Positions 48,966 through 57,654 of a stretch of DNA of 64,000 nt are shown here, piece after piece. Every line of letters begins with the position of its first letter. Positions within the stretch are counted from its first letter, which is position 1. The DNA is from RYN-230 sp963782185 (GTDB lineage Bacteria > Actinomycetota > Actinomycetes > Streptosporangiales > Streptosporangiaceae): positions 1-64,000 of the forward strand of contig CAWAJB010000015.1 in the NCBI GenBank assembly GCA_963782185.1, read 5' to 3'. The notes under the pieces were generated by a model. The model was not told the origin of the DNA and made no database searches. It saw only the letters and a list, made by a program, of their open reading frames with translations. The translations under genes were made by a program, and so were the position numbers.

Positions 48966-50053
48966 CCGGGGTCGAGGGGATGCCTGCCCTGGCGGCCCGC
49001 ATGCGCGAGCGGTTCGGCGTGCACGGCCGCGGCCAGCATGAGCGGGCGCGGGAGGACGAGGGCGGCCAGGGCCAGGACCGCGCGGGCGGCGGGGGGCGCG
49101 GCGGCCGCGGGGGGCGGGGCGGCGAGCAGCTCGTGGTGCCGCGGGCCCGCCCGGACTCCTACTACGGCAAGCCGATCATCAAGGAGCCGGTCTGGGGGGC
49201 CCGGGATGTGGGCGGTTACCTGTTCTTCGGCGGGCTGGCCGGCGCCTCCTCGGTGCTGGCCGGGTTCGCCCAGGCGGCCGGCAACCACCGGCAGGCCAAG
49301 GCGTCGAAGATCGCCGCAGTCGGCGCCATCGGGGTGTCCGGGGTGGCGCTGGTGGCCGACCTGGGCCGCCCGGAGCGCTTCGTGAACATGCTGCGCGTGG
49401 CCAAAGTGACCTCGCCGATGAGCGTCGGCACGTGGCTGATCTCCGCGTTCGGCGGGGCGTCGGCGGCCGCGGCCGGCTGTGCGGTGACCGGCCGGCTGCC
49501 TAAGGCCGGGGCCGCCGCGACCGCCGCCGCGGCTCTCATCGGCCCGGCCGTCTGCACGTACACCGCCGCGCTGATCTGTAACACGGCCGTGCCTGCCTGG
49601 CACGAGGCGCACCGGGAGATGCCGTACCTGTTCGCCGGGTCCGCCGCCAGCGCCGCGGGCGGCCTGGGCATGATCGTGGTGCCTGCCGAGGACGCCGGGC
49701 AGGCCGTCCGGTTCGCGGTGCTGGGCGCCGCCACCGAGCTGACCGCGAAGTCCCTGCTGCTGCGGCGGCTGGGAGAGATCGCCGAGCCTTACCAGAGCGG
49801 CCGGCCCGGGCGGCTGATGGAGGTGGCCGAGGTGCTCACCGCGGCCGGACTGGCCGGGGCGATCCTGGCGGGCCGGAGCCGGACCGCGAACGTGCTGGCC
49901 GGTACGGCGCTGGTGGCGTCCTCCGCGCTGACCAGGCTGGGCATCTTCGAGGCTGGCCTGCTCTCGGCCCGCGACCCGAAGTACACGGTCGGCCCGCAGC
50001 GGGAGCGGCTAGCCAGGGAGAGGGCCGCTAAGGAGCGGGCGCCCGTCCCTTAG
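48962..50053 (+). CDS. nrfD: NrfD/PsrC-family membrane subunit
   Basis: 363 aa. A disordered Gly/Arg-rich N-terminus (to about 55) precedes the segment RPDSYYGKPIIKEPVWGARDVGGYLFFGGLAGAS, typical of NrfD, and about eight membrane helices. This family binds quinone without haem, unlike the cytochrome b subunit FdnI. It would take electrons from the Fe-S subunit to menaquinone. The stop overlaps the convergent BrkB-like gene by 26 bp, so there is no room for a terminator. Confidence 0.9.
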   Translation: MTGVEGMPALAARMRERFGVHGRGQHERAREDEGGQGQDRAGGGGRGGRGGRGGEQLVVPRARPDSYYGKPIIKEPVWGARDVGGYLFFGGLAGASSVLAGFAQAAGNHRQAKASKIAAVGAIGVSGVALVADLGRPERFVNMLRVAKVTSPMSVGTWLISAFGGASAAAAGCAVTGRLPKAGAAATAAAALIGPAVCTYTAALICNTAVPAWHEAHREMPYLFAGSAASAAGGLGMIVVPAEDAGQAVRFAVLGAATELTAKSLLLRRLGEIAEPYQSGRPGRLMEVAEVLTAAGLAGAILAGRSRTANVLAGTALVASSALTRLGIFEAGLLSARDPKYTVGPQRERLARERAAKERAPVP

Positions 50054-51095
50054 CTTCGCCATCAGGGGTCTCGTGATCAGGGGTCTCGTGATCAGGGGTC
50101 TCGTGATCAGTGACGGACCGCACTGGCGCTCCCTCGATCCGGGTCTCGATGTCCTGCTCCGGGCGGCGTTCCTGGATGCGCGCGTACAGGCCGAAGGCGC
50201 GGACATCCTCCGGGGTGAACGGGGGCGGCGCCAGGCTGCGCGGCCACAGCCGCCGCACGCTGACCACGTTGGCCTCCACCGCGTACAGGGTGAACTGGGC
50301 CTGCAGGTAGAGCCAGGCGAGCAGGCCGAGGACCACGCCGAACACGCCGTACACCGACGAGCTCTTGGACACCTGGTGGGAAATCAGGGCCGTGCCGAAT
50401 AGCTGGAGGATCTGCCACACGATCGCGGACAGCACCGCTCCGGGCAGCATCTGCCGGGCCTTGATCTCGCGTTGCACGGCCAGCCGGAAGCCGAGCCAGA
50501 ACACCCCGATGTTCAGCAGCAGCGAGACGGCCACGGTGCCGACCTTGGCCGCGGTCCCGCCGAGCACGCTGGCGCTCGCGCCGGCCAGCCCGGACAGCAG
50601 GGTGGTGGCCAGCAGCCCGATGCCCACGGCCAGGATCAGGCTGATCTGCTTCAGCGTGGACCACGGGAAGCCCGCGCGCCGGGAGAACGGCACGCCCCAC
50701 ACCGTATTCAGCGCGTTCTGCGCGGCCGCGGCCACGCCCAGGGCGCCGAAGAAGGTCAGCAGGATCCCGATCACCAGGGCCACGCCGGTGCCGCTCACCG
50801 TATGTCCCTCCGCCGTGTGCTTGAGCTGGTCCCCGATCACCGGGAAATGGACGAACGCGGAGTCGAGCACCCTGGCCTTGAGCGCAGAGTCATGGGCCAG
50901 CACGATTTCCAGCACGGTCACGAAGACCAGCAGCAGCGGGAAGAGTGACGCGAACCCGTAGTAGGCGATCAGCGCGGCCAGGTTCCCGGCCTGGTCCTCG
51001 CCGAACTTCTTCCAGACCGCCACGGGAAAGGCCAGCCACGGCTGGCGCTGCTGGAACCGGTCCAGGGCGGCGATCAGTTTCTTCAGCGCGTCCAT
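50028..51095 (-). CDS. YihY/BrkB-family membrane protein
   Basis: 355 aa with six membrane helices. Characteristic segments are GNLAALIAYYGFASLFPLLLV, TFFGALGVAAAAQNALNTVWGVP and the GAVLSAIVWQILQLFG helix. The family was once misnamed ribonuclease BN; function is unsettled. A hydrophilic C-terminal tail carries DHETP repeats from a 15-bp minisatellite. It is convergent with, and overlaps, the NrfD gene. Confidence 0.88.
   Translation of the reverse strand: MDALKKLIAALDRFQQRQPWLAFPVAVWKKFGEDQAGNLAALIAYYGFASLFPLLLVFVTVLEIVLAHDSALKARVLDSAFVHFPVIGDQLKHTAEGHTVSGTGVALVIGILLTFFGALGVAAAAQNALNTVWGVPFSRRAGFPWSTLKQISLILAVGIGLLATTLLSGLAGASASVLGGTAAKVGTVAVSLLLNIGVFWLGFRLAVQREIKARQMLPGAVLSAIVWQILQLFGTALISHQVSKSSSVYGVFGVVLGLLAWLYLQAQFTLYAVEANVVSVRRLWPRSLAPPPFTPEDVRAFGLYARIQERRPEQDIETRIEGAPVRSVTDHETPDHETPDHETPDGEAKGRAPAP
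50061..50105. repeat. 15-bp coding minisatellite
   Basis: Three identical copies of ATCAGGGGTCTCGTG, encoding PDHET repeats in the tail of the BrkB-like protein. Confidence 0.9.
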
Positions 51096-51150
51096 CGCGG
51101 ATGACTACTACCCGATGAGCAGCGCTTTAAGTGCCGCGCCGGGCCGTTGA

Positions 51151-51966
51151 TCATGCGGCCGGCACCGTGAGCAGGGACCACGGCAGCAGTCCCGGCGCCG
51201 GTCCCTCCCCGGGCCCGGCCAGCGTCGCGAAGCCGGACGCGTGCGGCGGCCGGGGCAGGGCGGCGCCGGGCGGCAGGCTCGCGCTGGTCGAGGCGATAAC
51301 CCGGCCGTGGCCGCTGGCGAGCACGACCGCGTGATCCCCCGCAGGCGCGCCGAGGCGGCACAGGCCGGGCAGGACCAGCCGCTCCACCTGCGTGGCCAGG
51401 ATGTCTGCCGCCGCGACCCCGATGAACCGTCCCGCGGACCTGACCGGGGCGGCCAGCGTGAACGTGTACTCGTGAGTGCAGATGAAGTCCACGTACGGGC
51501 CGGCCAGCGTGGCCGCGCCGGTGCGCTCCGGTTCCCGGTACCACTCGGTGGTGGTGTAGTCGTAAAACTCCGCGGATTCCGGATCGGTGTCCACGTCCAG
51601 CGGCACCACCCGCCCGGTCCGGTCGGCCCACCACCACTCGATGCACCGGGGCGTGTCCGCCAGCATCTGCGGCGCGAGCACGACGCCTGCCCCGGCGGCC
51701 AGGCCCGCATGGTCCTGCAGCAACGCGGCCACCAGCGGCCGGAGGGCCGCGAAGTCCCCGCGGCGCAGTGACTGGCTGGCCGGTGACTGGCTGGCCAGTG
51801 ACTGGCTGGCCGGTGTCTGGCTGGCCGGTGTCTGGCTGGCCGGAGTCTGGCTGGCCGGGGCCCGGCCGGCGATGGACTCGGCCGCCGCGGCGAGCCCGGC
51901 CACCGACCCCAGTACCTCATCCATCCGGCGGGTGACGCCGGCCAGGAGCCGCGCCGCGCTGCTCAT
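51151..51966 (-). CDS. Soluble Cache-domain (PDC) sensor protein
   Basis: 271 aa. An N-terminal helix (MSSAARLLAGVTRRMDEVLG) and a linker of PASQT-like repeats precede one Cache/PDC domain. Hallmarks are EFYDYTTTEWYRE, AGPYVD, the strand FTLAAPVRSAGRFIGVAAADI and the final Asp that contacts amine ligands in dCache receptors. No signal peptide or membrane helix is visible, so it should be cytoplasmic, unlike most Cache sensors. The ATG overlaps the GntR stop by 4 bp. Beside a polyamine-type importer, a role in sensing the imported amine is plausible but inferred. Confidence 0.75.
   Translation of the reverse strand: MSSAARLLAGVTRRMDEVLGSVAGLAAAAESIAGRAPASQTPASQTPASQTPASQSLASQSPASQSLRRGDFAALRPLVAALLQDHAGLAAGAGVVLAPQMLADTPRCIEWWWADRTGRVVPLDVDTDPESAEFYDYTTTEWYREPERTGAATLAGPYVDFICTHEYTFTLAAPVRSAGRFIGVAAADILATQVERLVLPGLCRLGAPAGDHAVVLASGHGRVIASTSASLPPGAALPRPPHASGFATLAGPGEGPAPGLLPWSLLTVPAA
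51766..51855. repeat. 15-bp coding minisatellite, six units
   Basis: Six units of the CGGTGACTGGCTGGC/CGGTGTCTGGCTGGC type, encoding the PASQT/PASQS linker of the Cache protein. Confidence 0.9.
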
Positions 51967-52715
51967 TCCAATCCCAGGCGCAGGTCGAGCAGCCGGCTCG
52001 TCTCGGCCAGCACGTGCTGCTCGGCGAGCCGGCGGGCATGCTCGCCGTCCTGCTGCTCGATCGCGTCGATCAGCGCGTCGTGCTCGCTGGACACCCCGGG
52101 GACCTGGCCGCCCGTCACCGGCAGCCACACCAGGTCACCCACCTCCGACCAGAGGGTCATCTCCTCGCGGGTCAGCCGGGGGGACTGGGCCGCGGCCGCG
52201 ATCTCGATGTGGATCCGCGCGTCGGCGCGGCGCCGCTCACTCAGCGTGCCCGCGGCGCGGAGCCGCCCCACGTGCTCGCGCAGCGTGGCCACCTCCCCGG
52301 GCAGCGCCCGGTGCGCGGCCAGCCGGGCGGCGGTGCCCGCCACGGCCGCCCGGTGGTCGCCGATGTCCCGGAGTTCGTGCAGGGGCAGCCGGCGGAGCTG
52401 CCCGGTGAGCTGAGCCGCCTGCGCCCCGGCCTCCCCGTCGGCGGGGGCGCGGACGAAGGAGCCACCCCGGCGGCCCCGGCGCGTCTCGACCAGGCCCGCC
52501 TCCCGCAGCGCGGCCAGCGCCTCGCGCAGCGTCACCGGGGAGACCCCGAACTGGCTGGCCAGCTCGGTCTCCGCGGGCAGCCGCTCGCCGTCGAGCAGCA
52601 GGCCGAGCGTGATGGCCTGGGCCAGCCGCCGGGCCACGGTCCCGGCCCGGCCGCCCTCGTCCAGCGGGGCGAACACGGTGCGCGCCCGGACCGTCGTCAG
52701 GGCAGGAAAGGCCAC
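51963..52715 (-). CDS. GntR-family regulator, FCD type
   Basis: 250 aa. N-terminal winged HTH (LLLDGERLPAETELASQFGVSPVTLREALAALREAGL across residues about 38-75) and a C-terminal FCD ligand domain with metal-site histidines (HELRDIGDHRA, ARIHIEIA, SSEHDALIDAIE). It is divergent from the ABC importer and likely represses or activates it from the palindrome at 52803-52817. It forms an operon with the Cache protein. GTG start. Confidence 0.88.
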   Translation of the reverse strand: MAFPALTTVRARTVFAPLDEGGRAGTVARRLAQAITLGLLLDGERLPAETELASQFGVSPVTLREALAALREAGLVETRRGRRGGSFVRAPADGEAGAQAAQLTGQLRRLPLHELRDIGDHRAAVAGTAARLAAHRALPGEVATLREHVGRLRAAGTLSERRRADARIHIEIAAAAQSPRLTREEMTLWSEVGDLVWLPVTGGQVPGVSSEHDALIDAIEQQDGEHARRLAEQHVLAETSRLLDLRLGLE

Positions 52716-52781
52716 GCCAGCTCACTCCATCACTCAGGCCACGGGCAGGTCACGGCACGAAACCAGTCATATATCAGGCTC

Positions 52782-52817
52782 TTGACACGCTATTCCTCTA
52801 ATCCTGTAGTTTACAGG
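52782..52817 (+). promoter_or_regulatory. Importer promoter with overlapping GntR operator
   Basis: TTGACA (52782-52787), a 17-bp spacer, then TGTAGT (52805-52810) form a good vegetative promoter. The perfect palindrome CCTGTA-GTT-TACAGG (52803-52817) covers the -10 element, a position for repression by the adjacent FCD-GntR protein. The surrounding 146-bp gap (52716-52861) otherwise holds only the GntR promoter. Confidence 0.7.
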
Positions 52818-52861
52818 CTCATTACGTCCCACAAGCTAGCCCCACTCAGGAGGACGCGACG

Positions 52862-53944
52862 GTGCCCAGCAGGACCACAGCCGGGCAGAGTATCCCGGGG
52901 CCGGGCGCCCCGGTTCCGGGTGCGGGCCAGGCGGCCGTCCGGCTCGTCGCGCTGCACAAGTCGTTCGGCTCGCTCGCCGCGGTGGCCGGGGTCGACCTGG
53001 AGATCGCCGAAGGGGAGTTCTTCACCATGCTCGGCCCGTCCGGGTCGGGCAAGACCACCCTGCTCCGGCTGATCGCCGGCTTCGAGCGGCCCGATTCCGG
53101 CACCGTCGAGCTGGGCGGTGCTGACGTCACCCGGCAGCCGCCGTACGCGAGGAACGTCAACACGGTCTTCCAGGACTACGCGCTGTTCCCGCACATGAGC
53201 GTGCTGCAGAACGTCGAGTACGGCCTGCGGGTGCGGCGGGTCGGCCGGGCGGAGCGCCGGCGGCGCGCCGAGGCGGCCCTGGACATGGTCCGGCTCAGCG
53301 GGCTCGGCGGCCGCAAGCCGGTCCAGCTGTCCGGCGGCCAGCGGCAGCGGGTGGCGCTGGCCCGGGCCATCGTCAACGAGCCCGAGGTGCTGCTGCTCGA
53401 CGAGCCGCTCGGCGCCCTGGACGCCAAGCTCCGCCAGAACATGCAGCTGGAGCTGAAGCGGATCCAGCGTGAGGTCGGCATCACGTTCATCTACGTCACG
53501 CACGACCAGGAGGAGGCGCTCACCATGAGCGACCGGCTGGCCGTGTTCAACCAGGGGCGGATCGAGCAGCTCGGGACCCCCGTCGAGGTGTACGAGCAGC
53601 CCGCCAGCGACTTCGTGGCCGGCTTCATCGGCATCTCCAACCTGCTGGAGCGCGGCGGCCGGCACATCACGGTCCGGCCGGAGAAGGTCCGGCTCCTCAC
53701 CGCTGGCGAGTCCCCGCCGCCGGGCAGTCATGCCGAGCCGGGCCGGATCGACGAGGTCGTCTACCTCGGCATGCTGACCCGGTACGTGGTCACGCTGGAC
53801 GCCGGCGGCCAGCTCACCGCGGTCCGGCAGAACCTGGACGGCTACGCCGCCGACGTGGCGGGCGACCGTGGGGCGACGGTCACCGTGGCCTGGCCCGACC
53901 AGCAGAGCGTCGAAATCACCCGTGATCAGGAGGAACAGGCATGA
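52862..53944 (+). CDS. potA: ABC importer ATP-binding subunit (PotA-like)
   Basis: 360 aa. Walker A GPSGSGKTT, Q-loop with NVNTVFQDYALFPHM, signature LSGGQRQRVALARAI and Walker B VLLLDEPLGALD. A C-terminal TOBE-like domain holds RPEKVRLL. The DYALFPHM motif and TOBE domain are typical of spermidine/putrescine-type ATPases. GTG start with AGGAGGA upstream. First of a four-gene importer operon, 4-bp overlap with the next gene. Confidence 0.9.
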   Translation: MPSRTTAGQSIPGPGAPVPGAGQAAVRLVALHKSFGSLAAVAGVDLEIAEGEFFTMLGPSGSGKTTLLRLIAGFERPDSGTVELGGADVTRQPPYARNVNTVFQDYALFPHMSVLQNVEYGLRVRRVGRAERRRRAEAALDMVRLSGLGGRKPVQLSGGQRQRVALARAIVNEPEVLLLDEPLGALDAKLRQNMQLELKRIQREVGITFIYVTHDQEEALTMSDRLAVFNQGRIEQLGTPVEVYEQPASDFVAGFIGISNLLERGGRHITVRPEKVRLLTAGESPPPGSHAEPGRIDEVVYLGMLTRYVVTLDAGGQLTAVRQNLDGYAADVAGDRGATVTVAWPDQQSVEITRDQEEQA

Positions 53945-55152
53945 GCAGATGGACGCGGGGCGGAGCGCTGCTGGCGGCGGCCTCCGCGGCGGTGCTGATC
54001 GCGGGGTGCGGATCCTCGGGCGGGTCAGCCAGCAGCTCGTCGGGGGGCGGCGGGGCGACGGCGGGCCTGACCCCGCCGCAGGCCGGCACGGCCGTGCCAT
54101 CCTCGGTCGGCAAGACCGAGGGGCACCTGAACCTGATCGCCTGGGAGGGCTACGCGCAGCCCCAGTGGGTGAAGCCGTTCCAGCAGGCCACCGGCTGCCA
54201 GGTGAGCACGAAGTACGCCGGGTCCTCCAGCGAGATGGTGTCGCTGATGGCGAACGGCGGCGGGGGCCAGTATGACCTGGTCTCCGCGTCCGGCGACGCG
54301 GACCTGCGGCTCATCTACGGCGGCGACGTCAAGCCCATCAACATCAACCTGGTCCCGTCCTGGAAGCAGTTCCACCCGTTCCTGCAGTCGCCGCCGTTCA
54401 ACACCATCGGCGGCAAGCACTACGGCGTCTCCTACGAGTTCGGCCCGAACGTGCTGCTGTACTCGAAGAAGACGTTCCCCACCGCGCCGACGACCTGGGG
54501 GGTGCTCTACGACAAGAAGTACTCCGGGCAGATCACCGTGCCGGACAACCCCATCCAGATCGCGGACGCCGCGCTCTACCTGTCCAGGACGAAGCCCAGC
54601 CTGGGGATCACCGACCCCTACGAGCTGACCCAGCCGCAGTTCACGGCGGCGGTGAACCTGCTCAAGCAGGAGCACCCGCTGATCAAGAAGTACTGGGCGC
54701 TGGCCTCGCAGGAGATCTCGCTGTTCCAGAGCGGCACCACGGTCGTCGGTGCGGCCTGGCCCTACCAGACCAACACGCTCGTCGCCGCGGGCGCGAAGGT
54801 GGCCGACACGATCCCCAGCCAGGGGGCGACCGGCTGGGCGGACACCTGGATGCTGGCCACCAAGGCCCCGGATCCCAACTGCGCCTACAAGTGGATGCAG
54901 TGGGTGACCACACCCAAGATCCAGGCGCAGCAGGCGGTCTACTTCGGCGAGACGCCGGCCAACCAGCTGGCCTGCCCGATCATGAACTCGATCCAGAAGG
55001 GCTCGTGCGCGGCTTACCACGCGAACGCCCCCGAGTCGTACTTCCAGACGATCAAGTTCTGGAAGACGCCGCTGGCCCAGTGCGGCAACGGCAAGAACGA
55101 CTGCGTGCCGTTCCAGCAGTGGGTGAGCGCCTGGACCCAGATCACCGGGTAG
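53941..55152 (+). CDS. potD: ABC importer substrate-binding lipoprotein (PotD-like)
   Basis: 403 aa. Lipoprotein signal with lipobox LIAG-C23, then a Ser/Gly linker. The binding domain (LNLIAWEGYAQPQWVKPF, GQYDLVSASGDADLRLI, YGVSYEFGPNVLLYSKK, WADTWML) is of the PotD/PotF periplasmic-binding-protein family. Additional cysteine pairs near the end (LACPIMNS, GSCAAY, QCGNGKNDC) suggest disulfides. Polyamines are the likely ligands; related amines are possible. Confidence 0.9.
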   Translation: MSRWTRGGALLAAASAAVLIAGCGSSGGSASSSSGGGGATAGLTPPQAGTAVPSSVGKTEGHLNLIAWEGYAQPQWVKPFQQATGCQVSTKYAGSSSEMVSLMANGGGGQYDLVSASGDADLRLIYGGDVKPININLVPSWKQFHPFLQSPPFNTIGGKHYGVSYEFGPNVLLYSKKTFPTAPTTWGVLYDKKYSGQITVPDNPIQIADAALYLSRTKPSLGITDPYELTQPQFTAAVNLLKQEHPLIKKYWALASQEISLFQSGTTVVGAAWPYQTNTLVAAGAKVADTIPSQGATGWADTWMLATKAPDPNCAYKWMQWVTTPKIQAQQAVYFGETPANQLACPIMNSIQKGSCAAYHANAPESYFQTIKFWKTPLAQCGNGKNDCVPFQQWVSAWTQITG

Positions 55153-55164
55153 GGGCAGCTCCGG

Positions 55165-56118
55165 ATGGCATCCAGCACCGCGCAGCAGGGCGGCCCCGCA
55201 CCGGGCCGCCCCGCTGCGGGCACGCCCGGGGGCGCGCCGGCCGGGGGCCCCTCGGCCCGCGTCTCCGCGGCCCTGTGGCGCCGGGGCTGGCTGCGGGCCA
55301 CCCTGACGCTGAGCCCGCCGCTGGCCTGGTTCCTGGTCATCTACCTGGCGTCCCTCGTGGTCATGCTGGTGACCGCGTTCTGGACGGTGGACCCGTTCAC
55401 CAACACGCTCGTGCACAGCTGGACCCTGGCCAACTTCCGCGAGCTGTTCACCAGCACCTACCTGACCGTCATCGGCCGGACCGTCGAGATGGCCGCCCTG
55501 GTCACCGTCACCGACGCCGTGCTGGCCTTCCCGTTCGGCTACTACATGGCCCGGGTGGCCAGCCACCGGGGCCGGCAGTTGCTGTTCACCGCGGTGCTGC
55601 TGCCGCTGTGGGCCAGTTACATCGCCCGGGTGTACGCCTGGATCGTGATCCTGCAGAAGGGCGGCACGCTGAGCTGGTTCTTCACCAAGATCGGCCTGGG
55701 GACGGTCAACATCGGCTACACGAACACCGCCATGTGGCTGGTGTTCTCCTACATCTGGCTGCCGTTCATGATCGTCCCGGTCTACGGCGCGCTGGAGCGC
55801 ATCCCGGACTCCCTGCTGGAGGCGTCCGGGGACCTGGGTGCCCGCAACTGGCGCACGGTGCGCACCGTGCTGCTCCCGCTCGCGCTGCCCGGGGTGGTGG
55901 CCGGATCGATCTTCACGTTCTCGCTCACCCTGGGTGACTTCATCACCCCGCTGCTGGTGGGCGGGGCCAACTCGAACTTCATCGGCAACGTGATCTACAC
56001 CAACCTCGGCACGGCGGGGAACCTGCCGTTCGCGGCCGCCCTCGCGGTGGTGCCCATCGTGATCATGGTCTTCTACCTGCTGGGTGCGCGGGTGCTCGGC
56101 GCCTTCGAGTCGGTCTGA
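55165..56118 (+). CDS. potB: ABC importer permease 1 (PotB-like)
   Basis: 317 aa with six membrane helices after a disordered Ala/Gly/Pro N-terminus. The EAA-type coupling loop (ERIPDSLLEASGDLGARNWRTVRTVLLPLALPG) binds the ATPase. Order and sequence agree with PotB. The last base of its stop is the first base of the next start. Confidence 0.9.
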   Translation: MASSTAQQGGPAPGRPAAGTPGGAPAGGPSARVSAALWRRGWLRATLTLSPPLAWFLVIYLASLVVMLVTAFWTVDPFTNTLVHSWTLANFRELFTSTYLTVIGRTVEMAALVTVTDAVLAFPFGYYMARVASHRGRQLLFTAVLLPLWASYIARVYAWIVILQKGGTLSWFFTKIGLGTVNIGYTNTAMWLVFSYIWLPFMIVPVYGALERIPDSLLEASGDLGARNWRTVRTVLLPLALPGVVAGSIFTFSLTLGDFITPLLVGGANSNFIGNVIYTNLGTAGNLPFAAALAVVPIVIMVFYLLGARVLGAFESV

Positions 56119-56951
56119 TGGAAGGGCGCCTGGCCCGCATCGGCCTGCGGATCTGGGTCGGCGGCGTGCTGCTGTTCCTGTTCGTGCCGATCGCGATCAT
56201 CTGCTTCTACGCCTTCAACGCCTCGAACGTGCAGAGCTGGCCGATCCAGGGCCTCAGCGTCAAATGGTTCTCGGTGGCCTGGCACGACCCGCAGGTCCGC
56301 GCGGCGTTCGTGCTGTCGCTCAAGGCGGCCGCGTTCGCCACGGTGATCGCGCTGCTGCTCGGCTCGGCGGCGGCCTTCGGCGTGCACCGGTTCCGGTTCT
56401 TCGGCCGCGAGGCCGTGTCGCTGCTGCTGATCCTGCCGCTGGCGCTGCCCGGCATCATCACCGGGATCGCGCTCAACTCGGCGTTCGGCTTCGCCGGGAT
56501 CGACCTGTCGCTGCTGACGATCATCATCGGGCACGCCACGTTCTGCATCGTCGTGGTGTACAACAACGTGATCGCCCGGCTCCGCCGGGTCTCAGGATCG
56601 GTCTACGAGGCTTCCGCCGACCTGGGCGCGCACGGCTTCTTCACGTTCCGGACCGTGACCCTGCCGATGCTGTCCACCGCGCTGATCTCGGGCGCGCTGC
56701 TCGCGTTCGCGCTGTCCTTCGACGAGGTCATCGTGACCACGTTCACCGCGGGCGCGCAGAACACCCTCCCCTTGTGGATCTTCGGTGCCATCCGGCTCGG
56801 CCAGCAGTTGCCCGAGGTGAACGTGGTGGTGGTCGGCGTGCTCCTGCTCACCGTGGTGCCGGTGATCATCGCGGTCCGGCTGACCGGCGGCGGCGGGATC
56901 ACCCGCGCGTCAGCCACAGCCGGGTCAGATATGGGACCGCCCGCCGAGTGA
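56118..56951 (+). CDS. potC: ABC importer permease 2 (PotC-like)
   Basis: 277 aa, six membrane helices, with a coupling loop in SVYEASADLGAHGFFTFRTVTLPML. Segments WFSVAWHDPQVRAAFVLSLK and FALSFDEVIVTTFTAGA are typical of PotC. Overlaps the convergent downstream gene by 27 bp. Confidence 0.9.
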   Translation: MEGRLARIGLRIWVGGVLLFLFVPIAIICFYAFNASNVQSWPIQGLSVKWFSVAWHDPQVRAAFVLSLKAAAFATVIALLLGSAAAFGVHRFRFFGREAVSLLLILPLALPGIITGIALNSAFGFAGIDLSLLTIIIGHATFCIVVVYNNVIARLRRVSGSVYEASADLGAHGFFTFRTVTLPMLSTALISGALLAFALSFDEVIVTTFTAGAQNTLPLWIFGAIRLGQQLPEVNVVVVGVLLLTVVPVIIAVRLTGGGGITRASATAGSDMGPPAE

Positions 56952-57647
56952 GGGCCGGAGGGTGGCCACCAGGTAGGCCACCCCGAACGGGTCACCGGCG
57001 TACCGCACCGCGACGCTGAGGGGGCGGGCGGACTCCAGCGCCCCGGCCAGCACCTGCCAGGCGGGCCGGCCTGTCGCCATTAGCTCGCCGGCCAGGGCCG
57101 GATCGACGTCCAGCAGGGCCTGGGTGTCGCCGGCCCGGACGGCCCGCTCCACCTCCGCGTCGAACGCGGCGGCCCGCTCGTCGAAGTGGCCAGGCGCGCG
57201 GGGCCCCCGCCGGGCGCTGCCGTCGCCGGTCACCAGCAGCGCGGTACGGGCGTCGCGCCCGGCCAGGTCCGCGCCCAGCTTCCGGCAGCCGGCCACGGGC
57301 TCGCCCGCGCTGACCGACCAGATGAGCCGCTCCCCGTCGTAGCCCGCCTGGTCCAGCAGGTAAGCCCCGATTCCCGGGGCGGGCGGCAGCGCCGGCCGGT
57401 CCGGGCCAGGGACGGGGTCGGTGGGGCGGAAACCCCTGAACGCGGCGACGTTCAGCCGGCCGTGACCCGGCCACGGGGCGGTCACGGTCCCGGGGCCGAC
57501 GACGGCGACCTCGTCGGGCCCGTCGGCCAGCAGCGCCGCGACCGCCCCGGCGCAGGCGGCCCGTAGCTCGGGCAGCAACGGGTCGGCGCCGGTGAGCTCG
57601 CGGACGAGCAGCGGCGGCCACGGGCACAGCGTCGCCTGGGTGATCAC
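56925..57647 (-). CDS. Class III extradiol dioxygenase-like (LigB-fold) protein
   Basis: 240 aa. Sequence such as ALLADGPDEVAVVGPG, GERLIWSVSAGEPVAGCRKLGADLAG and ALLVTGDGSARRGPRAPGHFDERAAAFD is that of the actinobacterial class III extradiol-dioxygenase-like family next to folP-gpgS-like genes. The usual paired metal histidines of LigB are not evident near the N-terminus, so catalytic activity is doubtful. GTG 57647 starts 7 bases after the folP-like stop. Confidence 0.65.
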   Translation of the reverse strand: MITQATLCPWPPLLVRELTGADPLLPELRAACAGAVAALLADGPDEVAVVGPGTVTAPWPGHGRLNVAAFRGFRPTDPVPGPDRPALPPAPGIGAYLLDQAGYDGERLIWSVSAGEPVAGCRKLGADLAGRDARTALLVTGDGSARRGPRAPGHFDERAAAFDAEVERAVRAGDTQALLDVDPALAGELMATGRPAWQVLAGALESARPLSVAVRYAGDPFGVAYLVATLRPSLGGRSHI

Positions 57648-57654
57648 GGGCTCA

